NCBI GenBank assembly: GCA_035291545.1
Contig: DATDRW010000078.1
Location: 1 to 33,820, forward strand
Origin: UBA11373 sp035291545
GTDB taxonomy: Bacteria; Actinomycetota; Acidimicrobiia; Spongiisociales; UBA11373
Length of the DNA: 33,820 nt
Reading direction: 5' to 3'
Notes under the pieces: generated by a model
Told to the model about the DNA's origin: nothing
What the model saw: the letters and a program-made list of their open reading frames with translations, nothing else
The model's database searches: none
In this document: in pieces, positions 16,287-26,028 of the stretch
How positions within the stretch are numbered: position 1 is the first letter of the stretch
How the letters are laid out: each line of letters opens with the position of its first letter
Position numbers and translations under genes: made by a program

Positions 16287-16294
<8 letters not shown>
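16052..16294 (-). CDS. 80-residue probable membrane-associated protein
   Basis: A small frame between the mutase and the lipoprotein. It has an Arg-rich head, one short hydrophobic segment (AQVLVLGMLVLSPM) and a Pro-rich tail. It starts at GTG 16294, overlapping the mutase end by 8 nt, and its stop overlaps the lipoprotein ATG. The tight overlaps on both sides are the main reason to accept it. Function unknown. It could be non-coding. Confidence 0.5.
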
Positions 16295-17926
<1,632 letters not shown>

Positions 17927-17930
<4 letters not shown>

Positions 17931-18199
17931 GCCTCCCCCTCGTTCTTCTCCACAACCGTAACCGGGTTCCCGCAGTTCGGGCAGGGAGCGACCGCCACCG
18001 TCCCCACGATGAACGAGAAACCGCAACGGGGGCAGGAAACCCTCGGCGACGGAGCCTCTGGCGCCGGCGGCGGTGACGGCGGAACGAGCGGAGGCGCCGC
18101 AGCTTTCACCTCGTTGACGGCGCCGCATGCCGGACAGGCATGCCGGCCCGGCCCGGGCGCGTCGAACCCCGTGCTGCACCGGCCACACCGGACGATCAT
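17927..18199 (-). CDS. small double zinc-ribbon protein
   Basis: A 90-residue protein with two treble-clef-like Cys pairs at the N-terminus (CGRC near 5-8, CPAC near 22-25) and two at the C-terminus (CPRC near 56-59, CPNC near 73-76), joined by a Pro/Ala linker. Each half should bind one zinc. Such ribbons usually bind nucleic acid or proteins. It overlaps its neighbours by 4 nt on each side, so it is translated in step with the mutase, but a role with the mutase is only a guess. Confidence 0.75.
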
Positions 18200-18609
18200 C
18201 CCGCACCTTCCTCGGCGGGCGCCCCGACGGCGTGAATCTCCATCAGATACTCGACATCGGCGGCGATGATTTCGGCGACGTCGATCGGGTCGATGACGTC
18301 TCCGCGTTCTGCCGCTCGGGAGAGCACGTGTTCGATGGCATCGCCGCTTCCAATGACGGGGTGCTCGCCGGCGCGGGGCGCCACCACTTGCTGGTACTCG
18401 ATCTGCCACTCGAGGACCCGGTACACCAAGGGGCGCGACACCCGGGCCGCCGTGGGCGGGGCAAGACGTCCGTGGACGAAGGCCGCCGCATCGTCGATCA
18501 CGTAGACGGCGGCATCGTCTCGCCGGGAGCGGCCGCCCTGCCAGGCAAAGACGGCGACCATCACAATGAGCAACGCGGCAAGGATCGCTCCGCCGACGAG
18601 GACACCCAT
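18196..18609 (-). CDS. single-span membrane protein, first gene of the mutase cluster
   Basis: A 137-residue protein with an N-terminal membrane helix (VLVGGAILAALLIVMVAVFAW), a short basic segment (GGRSRRDD) and a ~105-residue cytoplasmic domain rich in Ala, Val and acidic residues. ATG 18609 is preferred because TACGAT (18621-18616 on minus) ends 6 nt before it, fitting a leaderless start; upstream codons are Arg/Pro noise. Its stop overlaps the next ATG (ATGA). Family not recognised. Confidence 0.7.
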   Translation of the reverse strand: MGVLVGGAILAALLIVMVAVFAWQGGRSRRDDAAVYVIDDAAAFVHGRLAPPTAARVSRPLVYRVLEWQIEYQQVVAPRAGEHPVIGSGDAIEHVLSRAAERGDVIDPIDVAEIIAADVEYLMEIHAVGAPAEEGAG

Positions 18610-18746
18610 GCCCAGATCGTACCCGCGGGGGTGGCGCCCGTCGGGCGGGGTACCCGAGACACCCCCCGGGCGTCCCCACGATGGCCGCGGTGCACGAGCA
18701 GCCTGCAACCGTATCCCGCCGTCACCGCGGTACCCTGCGTCCGCGC
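18610..18746. promoter_or_regulatory. divergent promoters with TANNNT boxes
   Basis: Minus strand: TACGAT at 18621-18616, 6 nt before ATG 18609. Plus strand: TACCCT at 18731-18736, 10 nt before ATG 18747. Neither start has a good Shine-Dalgarno sequence, consistent with leaderless mRNAs in both directions. Confidence 0.5.
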
Positions 18747-19349
18747 ATGTCGGTCGACACCGTTTCCACGTTCCTCGCGGTTGGGGCGCTGGTGCTGCTG
18801 GCATTGGTGACCGCAGTGTGGGTGGTGCGCCTGGTCGCCCTCGTCTCTACCCGGGCGCGGAGGGTGTACGACTCGATCCGGCTGTCGGTGGAGGGCGAGG
18901 GTGTCCGCCTCGCCTGGGCGATGGCGGTGATCGCCATGGCCGGCAGCCTCTACTACTCCGAGGTCGCCGGATACCCACCGTGTGAGTACTGCTGGTACCA
19001 GCGGATCGCGATGTACCCGCTGGTCGTCATCCTCGGCGTCGCCATGCTGCGCCGGGACCGCGGGGTGCACCGCTACGTGCTTCCCCTGGCGATTCCGGGC
19101 GGGTTGATCTCGCTCTACCACTACGGCGTCGAGCGATTCCCCGATCTGCAGGTGGGCGAGTGCAACACCCTGATCCCGTGCAGCGTGGTGTGGGTCTGGA
19201 AGTTCGATCTCGTTTCCATCGCCTTCATGGCCTTCGTGTGTTTCTCCGTCATCGTGACCGTGCTGCTGCTCGACCGGGGCCCGGCGGCGGCATCGGCCGG
19301 CGGTGACGGCGTCGATCGACCCCTCGAATCGAAGGAAGCAACGCCATGA
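18747..19349 (+). CDS. DsbB-family disulfide bond formation protein
   Basis: A 200-residue membrane protein with four or five hydrophobic spans. It has the DsbB/BdbC signature: C79-EY-C82 in PPCEYCWYQRIAMYP, and a second pair C139/C145 in the external loop. Such proteins take electrons from a periplasmic thiol oxidase and pass them to quinone. An extra N-terminal helix of ~25 residues precedes the core. ATG 18747 is supported by the -10 box and by the signal-like start. It overlaps the thioredoxin-fold gene by 4 nt, which suggests the pair works as an oxidative folding system. Confidence 0.9.
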   Translation: MSVDTVSTFLAVGALVLLALVTAVWVVRLVALVSTRARRVYDSIRLSVEGEGVRLAWAMAVIAMAGSLYYSEVAGYPPCEYCWYQRIAMYPLVVILGVAMLRRDRGVHRYVLPLAIPGGLISLYHYGVERFPDLQVGECNTLIPCSVVWVWKFDLVSIAFMAFVCFSVIVTVLLLDRGPAAASAGGDGVDRPLESKEATP

Positions 19350-19969
19350 CCACGAAGGCCCCCCAGAAGTTCCCGCTGATCCCGGTGCTCATCGGCGTGG
19401 GCGGCATCGCCCTGATCACCACCGTGCTGCTCACCATGAGCGCCGGCAGCACCGAAGGGGAATACGGGAGTCCGACCGTGACCGGGGACGCCCTCCCCCT
19501 TGCCGGTGGGGGCGCCGACCTCGCACTGGGCCTTCCCATCCCCGACGTCGTCGGTGCCGACTTCGCCGGCAACGAGGTGAGGATCTCTCGCGACGGCCGT
19601 CCCAAGATCCTCATTTTCCTGGCCCACTGGTGCTCCCATTGCCAGGTCGAGGTGCCCGTCGTCCACGATTGGGTGGATGCGGGGAGTCTGCCCGAGGGAC
19701 TCGACCTCATCGGAGTCGCCACCTCGACCACCTCGACGCGACCCAACTTCCCGCCGTCGGCGTGGCTCGAGAGCGAGGATTGGGACATCCCGACGATCGT
19801 CGACGACGCCGAGTATTCGGTCTCCACCGCCTTCGGGCTCGATGCCTTCCCCTTCTGGGTGTTCGTGGGCCCCGACGGCACGGTCGTCGGCCGCACCTCA
19901 GGGGAACTGCCCCCGGAAACCATTTCGGAGATCGCCACGACCCTGATGGCCATGACCCCTGCCGGTTAG
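19346..19969 (+). CDS. membrane-anchored TlpA/thioredoxin-fold protein
   Basis: A 207-residue protein with an N-terminal membrane anchor (IPVLIGVGGIALITTVLLTM), a short Gly-rich spacer and a thioredoxin-fold domain outside the membrane. The active site is C96-SH-C99 in AHWCSHCQVEVP, and the cis-Pro loop is DAFPFWVFVG. The Ser-His dipeptide between the Cys resembles oxidising Dsb proteins (Pro-His in DsbA) more than thioredoxin (Gly-Pro). Its partner is probably the overlapping DsbB-like protein. GAAGGAAG lies upstream of ATG 19346. Confidence 0.88.
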   Translation: MTTKAPQKFPLIPVLIGVGGIALITTVLLTMSAGSTEGEYGSPTVTGDALPLAGGGADLALGLPIPDVVGADFAGNEVRISRDGRPKILIFLAHWCSHCQVEVPVVHDWVDAGSLPEGLDLIGVATSTTSTRPNFPPSAWLESEDWDIPTIVDDAEYSVSTAFGLDAFPFWVFVGPDGTVVGRTSGELPPETISEIATTLMAMTPAG

Positions 19970-19983
19970 GAGCCGGCAGCAGA

Positions 19984-20033
19984 CAGCGTGCAGCCTCGCC
20001 GTTGCCTTCGACGGCGCTGCAGGCTGCACGCTG
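19984..20033. terminator. long hairpin between convergent genes, with heptamer repeats
   Basis: Positions 19984-19996 pair perfectly (13 bp) with 20021-20033. Inside, CGCCGT (19997-20002) pairs with ACGGCG (20011-20016). The right arm is three heptamers CTGCAGG, CTGCACG, CTGCAGG (20017-20037). It lies between two convergent genes. Confidence 0.7.
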
Positions 20034-20064
20034 CAGGCCCTTCGCCCGCCACCGCGGCACTCGC

Positions 20065-21204
20065 TTAGAGACCCAGCCGGTCGGCGAGGATTGCGCGATG
20101 CTGCGCCGGAGATCCAAACAGCAGCTCGTCGGTCTTGGCCCGCTTGAAGTACAGGTGGGCATCATGCTCCCAGGTGAAACCGATGCCGCCGTGAATCTGG
20201 ATGTTCTCGGCGGCGCAGTGGAAGTACGCCTCGGAGCAGTACGACTTGGCCATCGGGGCCACGATGGCGACCTCGGGATCGCCTTCGGCCACGGCCCATC
20301 CTGCGTAGTAGGCCGCCGACTTCGCCGACTCGACCAGCACGAGCATGTCGGCGCACTTGTGCTTGATCGCCTGGAACGACCCGATGGGTCGTCCGAACTG
20401 CACCCGCACCTTGGCGTACTCGACGGACATGTCGAGGCACTGCTGCGCCCCGCCCACCTGTTCGAAGGCGAGAGCGACGATCGCCCGGGTGGTGGTGTTC
20501 TGGATGGACTGCCAACCCGAGCCCTCGGTACCGAGCACCGCAGCGACGGGAACGCGAACGTCGTCGAGGACGATCTCGGCCTGCTTACGGGTCATGTCCA
20601 TCGTCTCCAGCCGACGCCGCGCGACGCCGCGGGCCTTCCCGTCGACGACGACGAGGCTGATGCCTTCGGCACCCTGCGACGCCTCGTCGGTGCGAACCGC
20701 CACGAGCAACGCGTCGGAGGTGTGGCCGTCGACCACGAACGATTTCGTCCCGGAGATGACCAAATCGCCTCCGTCGCGCTTGGCTACCATGCCGATGCCC
20801 GCCGCGTCCCACCGGCCGGACTCCTCCAATTGGGCGAGGCCAAACCTGCGCTCGCCGGCGGCGATCCCGGGGAGCAGTTCGCGCTTCTGTTCCTCGGTAC
20901 CGGCAGTGAGGATCAGGTCGGCGCAGAGCACCACCGAGGAGAGGTACGGCGACGGGAACAGCGAGCGACCCATTTCTTCCATGAGGATGCCCTGCTCGAG
21001 GAACGTAAAACCGGCGCCGCCGTACTGCTCGGGAATCGCCATCGCCTGCCACCCCTGGACGGCGATCTCGCCCCAGAGCCCGGGGTCAAAACCCTCATCG
21101 GTCTCCATGAGTCTCCGTACGACCGCGGAGGGCGCCTTGTCGTCGAGGAAGCGCCGGGCGGTGGCGCGGAGCATCTCCTGCTCTTCGCTGAAGGCGAAGT
21201 TCAT
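20065..21204 (-). CDS. acyl-CoA dehydrogenase
   Basis: A 379-residue FAD enzyme that introduces a trans-2 double bond into an acyl-CoA and hands electrons to ETF. It has the full family layout: N-terminal helices (SEEQEMLRATARRFLDD), a beta domain with GLAQLEESGRWD where others have an AxTEP-like loop, and a C-terminal domain with VQFGRPIGSFQAIKHKCADM and QIHGGIGFTWEHDAHLYFKR. The last block is typical of the FadE-like group acting on steroid side chains or short branched acyl-CoAs, but the substrate is not fixed. ATG 21204 has GGAGG 5 nt upstream. Single gene, divergent from the LLM gene. Confidence 0.9.
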   Translation of the reverse strand: MNFAFSEEQEMLRATARRFLDDKAPSAVVRRLMETDEGFDPGLWGEIAVQGWQAMAIPEQYGGAGFTFLEQGILMEEMGRSLFPSPYLSSVVLCADLILTAGTEEQKRELLPGIAAGERRFGLAQLEESGRWDAAGIGMVAKRDGGDLVISGTKSFVVDGHTSDALLVAVRTDEASQGAEGISLVVVDGKARGVARRRLETMDMTRKQAEIVLDDVRVPVAAVLGTEGSGWQSIQNTTTRAIVALAFEQVGGAQQCLDMSVEYAKVRVQFGRPIGSFQAIKHKCADMLVLVESAKSAAYYAGWAVAEGDPEVAIVAPMAKSYCSEAYFHCAAENIQIHGGIGFTWEHDAHLYFKRAKTDELLFGSPAQHRAILADRLGL

Positions 21205-21306
21205 CGCTGCCTCCGTGCTCCGCAGATTGTGCCGTCAGGGTAGTGACACGACATCTGGTCTTCGCCATCTGGCAGAGTGGGCACCGATCGAAACCCGGAG
21301 GAACCG

Positions 21307-22242
21307 ATGCAGCTGGCGCTCATGACCGAACCGCAGCTGGGGATGACCTACGAGACCCTGCTCGACATGGCCCGGTTCGCTGAAGGCGCCGGGCTCGCGG
21401 CCTTCTCCCGATCCGACCACTACTCCTTCAGCAGGGTCACCGGACCGCACGCCACCGACGCCTTCGCCACCCTGGCAGGGCTCGCCCGCGACACCACCCG
21501 AATCGAGCTCGTCGTGTTGGTGAGTCCAATCACCTTCCGCCACCCGGCGGTCATCGCCAAGATGGCGGCAACCATCGACGAGATGTCCCGGGGGCGCCTC
21601 GCTCTCGGCGTGGGAACCGGGTGGATGGAACTCGAGCACCAGAATTTCGGGATCCCGTTCCCCGATCAGGCCGAGCGGTTCGCCCGGTTGGAAGAGGCGC
21701 TCGCCTATCTCCATCACGCCTTCGGACGGCTCCCGGGGACGTTCCACGGCCGGCACTACGCGCTCGAGGAGATCGAGGTCCATCCACGGCCGGGGAAGCG
21801 AGTGCGGATCGTCGTCGGCGGCTCCGGGGAACGCAGGACCCCCCGACTCGCCGGCACGTACGCCGATGAGTACAACTTCGTCCTCGGCCCGGCGGCGGAC
21901 ATGACCACCCGTATCACCCGCGCCCGCGACGCGGCGGGACGGGCGGGACGGGACCCCGGCGACTTGCTGATCAGTGTCATGACCCCGGTGATCACCGGCC
22001 ACGAGCGGGTGGACTTCGAGCGCAATCTCTCCCGGATGGCCGCGGTGGATCCGTGGCAGCGGACCGCGGAGGAACTGGCGACCCGGTATCGGGAGCGCGG
22101 GTTCCCGATCGGTACCGCCGACGACGTCCGCCGCACCGTCGCCACGCTGGCCGACCTCGGAGTGGGCCGGATCTACGTCCAGCACTTCGGCCCGTACGAG
22201 CACGATCTGCTCGCGGAGACATTCGAGGTGCTGAGGAGCTGA
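21307..22242 (+). CDS. LLM-class oxidoreductase, probably F420-dependent
   Basis: A 311-residue luciferase-like TIM barrel. Family blocks seen are the start QLALMTEPQLGMTYETLLDMARFAE, SRSDHY, GLARDTTRIELVVLVSPITFRHPAVIAKMAATIDEMS and RLALGVGTGWMELEH. The last two are typical of the actinobacterial F420-dependent subgroup. These enzymes move hydride between F420 and a varied set of substrates. ATG 21307 has GGAGG 5 nt upstream. F420 rather than FMN is inferred from the subgroup and from the DDN-type protein at 2237. Confidence 0.85.
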   Translation: MQLALMTEPQLGMTYETLLDMARFAEGAGLAAFSRSDHYSFSRVTGPHATDAFATLAGLARDTTRIELVVLVSPITFRHPAVIAKMAATIDEMSRGRLALGVGTGWMELEHQNFGIPFPDQAERFARLEEALAYLHHAFGRLPGTFHGRHYALEEIEVHPRPGKRVRIVVGGSGERRTPRLAGTYADEYNFVLGPAADMTTRITRARDAAGRAGRDPGDLLISVMTPVITGHERVDFERNLSRMAAVDPWQRTAEELATRYRERGFPIGTADDVRRTVATLADLGVGRIYVQHFGPYEHDLLAETFEVLRS

Positions 22243-22249
22243 GGCACAC

Positions 22250-22311
22250 AGCAGACAGCAGACAGCAGACAGCAGGGCATGGGCGCCTGCAATCTGCAAT
22301 CTGCAATCTGC
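22250..22311 (+). repeat. two heptamer arrays: AGCAGAC and CTGCAAT
   Basis: 22250-22275 is AGCAGAC in 3.7 perfect units; 22287-22311 is CTGCAAT in 3.6 perfect units. Both lie in the 125-bp gap before sufC1. Similar units occur in the hairpin at 19984-20037. Confidence 0.95.
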
Positions 22312-22316
22312 CCGCT

Positions 22317-22333
22317 CCAGAAGGCCCTTCTGG
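22317..22333. terminator. 8-bp perfect hairpin
   Basis: CCAGAAGG pairs with CCTTCTGG around a single C. It lies after the LLM gene and before the sufC1 promoter. It may be a terminator or an operator. Confidence 0.4.
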
Positions 22334-22351
22334 TACCCGCACCCACACCCT

Positions 22352-22357
22352 TATCCT
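22352..22357 (+). promoter_or_regulatory. -10 box for sufC1
   Basis: TATCCT ends 10 nt before ATG 22368. No Shine-Dalgarno is visible, so a leaderless mRNA is likely. Confidence 0.45.
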
Positions 22358-22367
22358 CCGTTCCCGA

Positions 22368-23123
22368 ATGCCCGACACCCCGCTCCTCGTCATCGACGAT
22401 CTCCACGCCTCCGCCGGCGGTGTGCTCATCCTCAAAGGCGTGTCGCTCACCATCGACCGCGGGGAGACGCATGCATTGATGGGACCCAACGGATCGGGCA
22501 AGTCGACGCTGGGAAACGTCCTCATGGGCCATCCCGGCTACACGATCACCGGCGGCCGCGTGCGCTACAAGGGCCAGGACGTGACCGCCTGGAGCCCGGA
22601 TGCCCGGGGGCGGGCGGGGATGTTCCTCGCCTTCCAGTACCCAGAGGAGATCCCCGGCGTCACCGTGGTCAACTTCCTCCGGGCCGCTCTGTCCAACCGC
22701 ACCGGCACGGATTTCACCGTGCTCGAGTTGCGATTGAAGGTCGCCGACACGATGCGCTCCCTCGGCATGGACGCCGCATTCGCCGACCGCTATCTCAATG
22801 AAGGCTTCTCCGGCGGCGAGCGCAAGCGCAACGAAGTGCTGCAGATGGCGGTGCTCGAGCCCGATCTGGCGATCATGGACGAGACCGACTCCGGGCTCGA
22901 CGTGGACGCGTTGCGTGTGGTCGCCGAGGGAGTAGAGCGGCTGCAATCATCCGACCGGGCGTTTCTCGTGATCACCCACTACCAACGTCTCCTCGAGTAC
23001 ATCACCCCGGATGTCGTGCACGTCTTCGTCGAGGGCCGGATCGTCGAGACCGGCGGACCCGAACTCGCCCGGCGGATCGAGACGGATGGCTACGACGCCT
23101 TCCGGGTGGAGGCGGGATCATGA
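22368..23123 (+). CDS. sufC: SUF ATPase SufC, first paralogue
   Basis: A 251-residue ABC-type ATPase of the SUF iron-sulfur assembly complex. It has Walker A GPNGSGKST (39-47), a Q-loop FQYPEEIPGV, the signature FSGGERKRNEVLQM and Walker B LAIMDETDSGLDVD, followed by the switch His in ITHYQRLL. The DETDSGLD block is diagnostic of SufC against transporter ATPases. It powers cluster assembly on SufB/SufD. It is followed by sufS after a 105-bp repeat-filled gap. A second SufC is encoded at 27555-28313; the two differ across most of the surface sequence, so they are not a recent duplication. Confidence 0.93.
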   Translation: MPDTPLLVIDDLHASAGGVLILKGVSLTIDRGETHALMGPNGSGKSTLGNVLMGHPGYTITGGRVRYKGQDVTAWSPDARGRAGMFLAFQYPEEIPGVTVVNFLRAALSNRTGTDFTVLELRLKVADTMRSLGMDAAFADRYLNEGFSGGERKRNEVLQMAVLEPDLAIMDETDSGLDVDALRVVAEGVERLQSSDRAFLVITHYQRLLEYITPDVVHVFVEGRIVETGGPELARRIETDGYDAFRVEAGS

Positions 23124-23140
23124 GGGCGTCAATAGTCAAA

Positions 23141-23226
23141 GTCCGTCGTCCGTCGTCCATCGGTCGACCGCCGATTTCCGCCTGGCAACTCTCTGGCTGG
23201 TGCCTGGAGCCTGGAGCCTGGTGCCT
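23141..23226 (+). repeat. two heptamer arrays: GTCCGTC and GGAGCCT
   Basis: 23141-23161 is GTCCGTC, GTCCGTC, GTCCATC. 23199-23226 is four units of GG(A/T)GCCT, ending 2 bp before the sufS ATG, where the ribosome-binding site would be. The GGTGCCT unit recurs at 31806-31822. Confidence 0.95.
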
Positions 23227-23228
23227 CG

Positions 23229-24458
23229 ATGACTGACCTCTCCCACCTCCGAGCCGACTTCCCGATCCTCGCCCGCGAGGTGAACGGCAAGCCGCTGGTT
23301 TACCTCGACAGCGCCGCCACGACCCAGAAGCCGGTGCAGGTGCTCGACGCCCTCGACGACTACTACCGGATGCACAACGCCAACGTGCACCGAGGCGCCC
23401 ACACCCTCGCCGCGGAAGCGACCGAGATGTATGAAGACGCCAGACGCAAGGTGGCCGCCTTTGTCAATGCCGCCTCCCCACAGGAGATCGTGTTCACCCG
23501 GGGCACCACCTCGGGGATCAATGCCATCGCCTACGGGTGGGGGTTGTACCACCTCCGGCCGGGCGATCGCATCGCCCTCACCACCATGGAGCACCACGCC
23601 AATGTGGTTCCGTGGCAACTCATCACCCGGCACACCGGGGCGGAGCTCGTGTACCTGCCGCTCACCGACGACTATCTCGTAGACGTCTCCCGGATCGACG
23701 AGACGATCGACGACCGCGTCAAGGTGGTGGCGTTCTCCGGCATGTCGAACGTGCTGGGCACCATCGGACCGCTCACGGAGGCGGTGGCGGCGGCCAAGAC
23801 GGTGGGAGCGATCACCGTCATCGATGCCGCCCAGCTCGTCCCTCACACCCCCACGGACGTGCAGGCCATCGGGGCAGACTTCCTCGTCTTCAGTGCCCAC
23901 AAGATGCTCGGCCCCACCGGCATCGGCGCCCTGTGGGGACGGCGAGAGCGGCTCGAGGAAATGGAGCCGGCGGAGGGTGGGGGCGAGATGATCCGCGACG
24001 TACAGCTGCACACCTCGACCTGGGCGGACGTCCCCCACAAGTTTGAGGCCGGCACTCCCCCGATCGCCCAGGCCGTTGGCTTCGGAGCCGCCGTGGACTA
24101 CCTGACCGCGGTGGGGATGCCCCGCATCCGGGAACACGAGAAGGAGCTCACCCGGTACGCGCTGGACCGACTGTCCGAGATCCCCGACCTCAAGATGTAC
24201 GGGCCGAAGGACACCTCGCTGCGGGGTGGGGCGGTGTCGTTCACCCTCGCCGACATCCACCCCCATGACCTGGCGACCATCCTCGACCAGCACGGAGTGG
24301 CGGTGCGCGCCGGACACCACTGCGCCAAGCCGCTCATGCGCATCCTCGACGTCCCCGCCACCGCACGGGCGTCGTTCTACCTGTACAACGTGGTCGAGGA
24401 AATCGACACCCTCGTCGTGGGGTTGCACGATGCGAGGAGGCTGTTCGGTGTCGCTTGA
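23229..24458 (+). CDS. sufS: cysteine desulfurase SufS
   Basis: A 409-residue PLP enzyme that takes sulfur from L-cysteine and holds it as a persulfide for SUF assembly. PLP-binding Lys225 lies in FSAHKMLGPTG; the persulfide Cys365 lies in RAGHHCAKPLM. The RAGHHC form and full length place it in group II (SufS). Its normal acceptor SufU is the next gene and overlaps by 11 nt. The ATG follows a GG(A/T)GCCT heptamer array with no Shine-Dalgarno, so initiation here is unusual unless the array itself serves. Confidence 0.95.
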   Translation: MTDLSHLRADFPILAREVNGKPLVYLDSAATTQKPVQVLDALDDYYRMHNANVHRGAHTLAAEATEMYEDARRKVAAFVNAASPQEIVFTRGTTSGINAIAYGWGLYHLRPGDRIALTTMEHHANVVPWQLITRHTGAELVYLPLTDDYLVDVSRIDETIDDRVKVVAFSGMSNVLGTIGPLTEAVAAAKTVGAITVIDAAQLVPHTPTDVQAIGADFLVFSAHKMLGPTGIGALWGRRERLEEMEPAEGGGEMIRDVQLHTSTWADVPHKFEAGTPPIAQAVGFGAAVDYLTAVGMPRIREHEKELTRYALDRLSEIPDLKMYGPKDTSLRGGAVSFTLADIHPHDLATILDQHGVAVRAGHHCAKPLMRILDVPATARASFYLYNVVEEIDTLVVGLHDARRLFGVA

Positions 24459-24906
24459 CGAGCTCTATCGCCAGGTCATCCTCGACCATTACCGCAACCC
24501 GAGGCGGTCGGGGCGGCTCGCCGAGCCCGACGCCCACGCCGACGGGAACAACCCGCTCTGTGGGGACGACATCTCGATCGACCTGGCGCTGCGCGAGGGA
24601 CGGGTGCTGGACGTCGCGGTGTCGGGCCGGGGGTGCTCGATCAGCCAAGCTTCGGCGTCGATGATGGCGGACCGCATCGTCGGCGAGACCCTGGAGGAGG
24701 TCGCCGAACTCACCCATCGGGTGAAGCGCCTGCTCGACATCGAGGAGGGTGACGCCGGCCTCGACCCGGACCGCCCGGGGGCGGCGCTGGGGGATCTGGA
24801 GTCGCTGGCCGGGGTGCGGCGCTTCCCGGTGCGCGTCAAGTGCGCCGATCTGGCGTGGACGACGCTGGAGCAGGCACTGTCCGTCCACCACGCGAAGAAC
24901 GGTTGA
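24448..24906 (+). CDS. sufU: SufU-type sulfur acceptor
   Basis: A 152-residue zinc protein that accepts sulfur from SufS in Gram-positive-type SUF systems. The zinc ligands are conserved: C38 and D40 (LCGDD), C63 (RGCSIS) and C132 (VKCADL). The 18-21 residue insert between the second and third Cys that separates SufU from IscU is present (ELTHRVKRLLDIEEGD region). GTG 24448 is chosen because GAGGAGG lies 7 nt upstream inside sufS; overlap 11 nt. Confidence 0.93.
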   Translation: MSLDELYRQVILDHYRNPRRSGRLAEPDAHADGNNPLCGDDISIDLALREGRVLDVAVSGRGCSISQASASMMADRIVGETLEEVAELTHRVKRLLDIEEGDAGLDPDRPGAALGDLESLAGVRRFPVRVKCADLAWTTLEQALSVHHAKNG

Positions 24907-24960
24907 TGAGGACCCTGCCCTGATGCAACCCGGCGCGCGTGGGTGGGGTTCTGCAACCGT

Positions 24961-25866
24961 ATGACCGAGCGCCGCGCCTCGACGCTCACCGCGCACGGCA
25001 CCAGCTCGGAAGCGTTCACCCCCACTGACTGGAGCCTCCTCGCGGGAATCGCCCTGATCTGGGGTTCGTCATTCTTGTTCATGGCGATCGGTCTCGACGC
25101 TTTCCGGCCGGGCGTCGTCACGCTCGCCCGGGTCGTGCTGGGTGCGACCGCGCTCGCCCTGGTGCCGGCCGCCCGGCGGCCCATCGACCCCGTGGATCGG
25201 TCCCGGGTTGCTGCGCTCGGCCTCATCTGGATGGGAGTGCCCCTCACCCTCTTCCCCATCGCCCAGCAGTGGATCGACTCGTCGGTCGCCGGGATGATCA
25301 ACGGCGCCGTCCCCATCACAACCGCGGTGTGGGCCACAGCATTGCTCCGGCGCCTGCCGGGACGCCGCCAACTGATGGGGATCGGCATCGGCTTTGCCGG
25401 GATGGTGGCCATCTTCCTACCCGAGCTGCAGGACTCGAACGCCACCGCATTGGGAACCGTATTGCTCCTGCTCGCCATCACCCTGTACGGGCTCGCCGCC
25501 AACATGGCGGTACCGCTGCAGCAGCGCTACGGGGCGATTCCGGTGCTGTTCCGCGCACAGCTGGCCGCGTTGATGATCGTGGTGCCGATCGGGCTACTCC
25601 AGGTGTCGGGCTCGCAATGGGCGTGGGATTCGGCGCTGGCCATGGTGCCGCTCGGCGTCCTCGGCACCGGCCTCGCCCTCGTCCTGATGACGAATCTGGT
25701 GGGCCGGGTGGGCGGCACCCGCGGTTCGGTGTCGATCTACTTCGTCCCGATCGTGGCGATCGCCCTCGGAGTCATCGTGCGCGACGAGGAGATCCACCCG
25801 TTGGCCATGATCGGGATGGTGCTCGTCCTTGCGGGAGCCTGGGTGACCTCGCGCCGGGAGCACTGA
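24961..25866 (+). CDS. EamA/DMT-family transporter
   Basis: A 301-residue inner-membrane protein with about ten hydrophobic helices in two EamA repeats. Motifs include LIWGSSFLFMAIGL at the start of the first repeat and AITLYGLAANMAVPLQQ at the start of the second. The family exports metabolites or amino acids, but the substrate cannot be read from sequence. It lies 54 bp after sufU and could be on the same mRNA. Convergent with fumC. Confidence 0.88.
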   Translation: MTERRASTLTAHGTSSEAFTPTDWSLLAGIALIWGSSFLFMAIGLDAFRPGVVTLARVVLGATALALVPAARRPIDPVDRSRVAALGLIWMGVPLTLFPIAQQWIDSSVAGMINGAVPITTAVWATALLRRLPGRRQLMGIGIGFAGMVAIFLPELQDSNATALGTVLLLLAITLYGLAANMAVPLQQRYGAIPVLFRAQLAALMIVVPIGLLQVSGSQWAWDSALAMVPLGVLGTGLALVLMTNLVGRVGGTRGSVSIYFVPIVAIALGVIVRDEEIHPLAMIGMVLVLAGAWVTSRREH

Positions 25867-25932
25867 GGCCACGGGGTCGCGTTCGAGGGGGTTCGACGCG
25901 TTCGGGCGTGTCGGGCAGTGAGGTTCATCGGA

Positions 25933-26028
25933 GTCAACCGTCAACCGTCAACCGTCAACAATCAACAGTCGCGCCGACGGTGCCGCCCACGACGGTGGAC
26001 GGGCGACGGGCGACGGGCGACGGGCGAC
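25933..26028 (+). repeat. two heptamer arrays: GTCAACC and GGGCGAC
   Basis: 25933-25967 is five units (three perfect GTCAACC, then GTCAACA and ATCAACA). 25994-26028 is five units (GGTGGAC, then four perfect GGGCGAC), and its last base is the first base of the fumC stop triplet on plus. GGGCGAC is the reverse complement of the GTCGCCC array at 33693. Confidence 0.97.

Noticed and set aside
19303..21243. Long open frame of 646 codons on plus
   Set aside because: It runs through the TlpA-like gene and antisense to the acyl-CoA dehydrogenase; its sequence is low-information Arg/Gly-rich and both real genes have full family motifs.
22250..26028. Short direct repeats as a CRISPR array
   Set aside because: Units are 7 bp in uninterrupted tandem, with no spacers of 30 nt or so and no cas genes.
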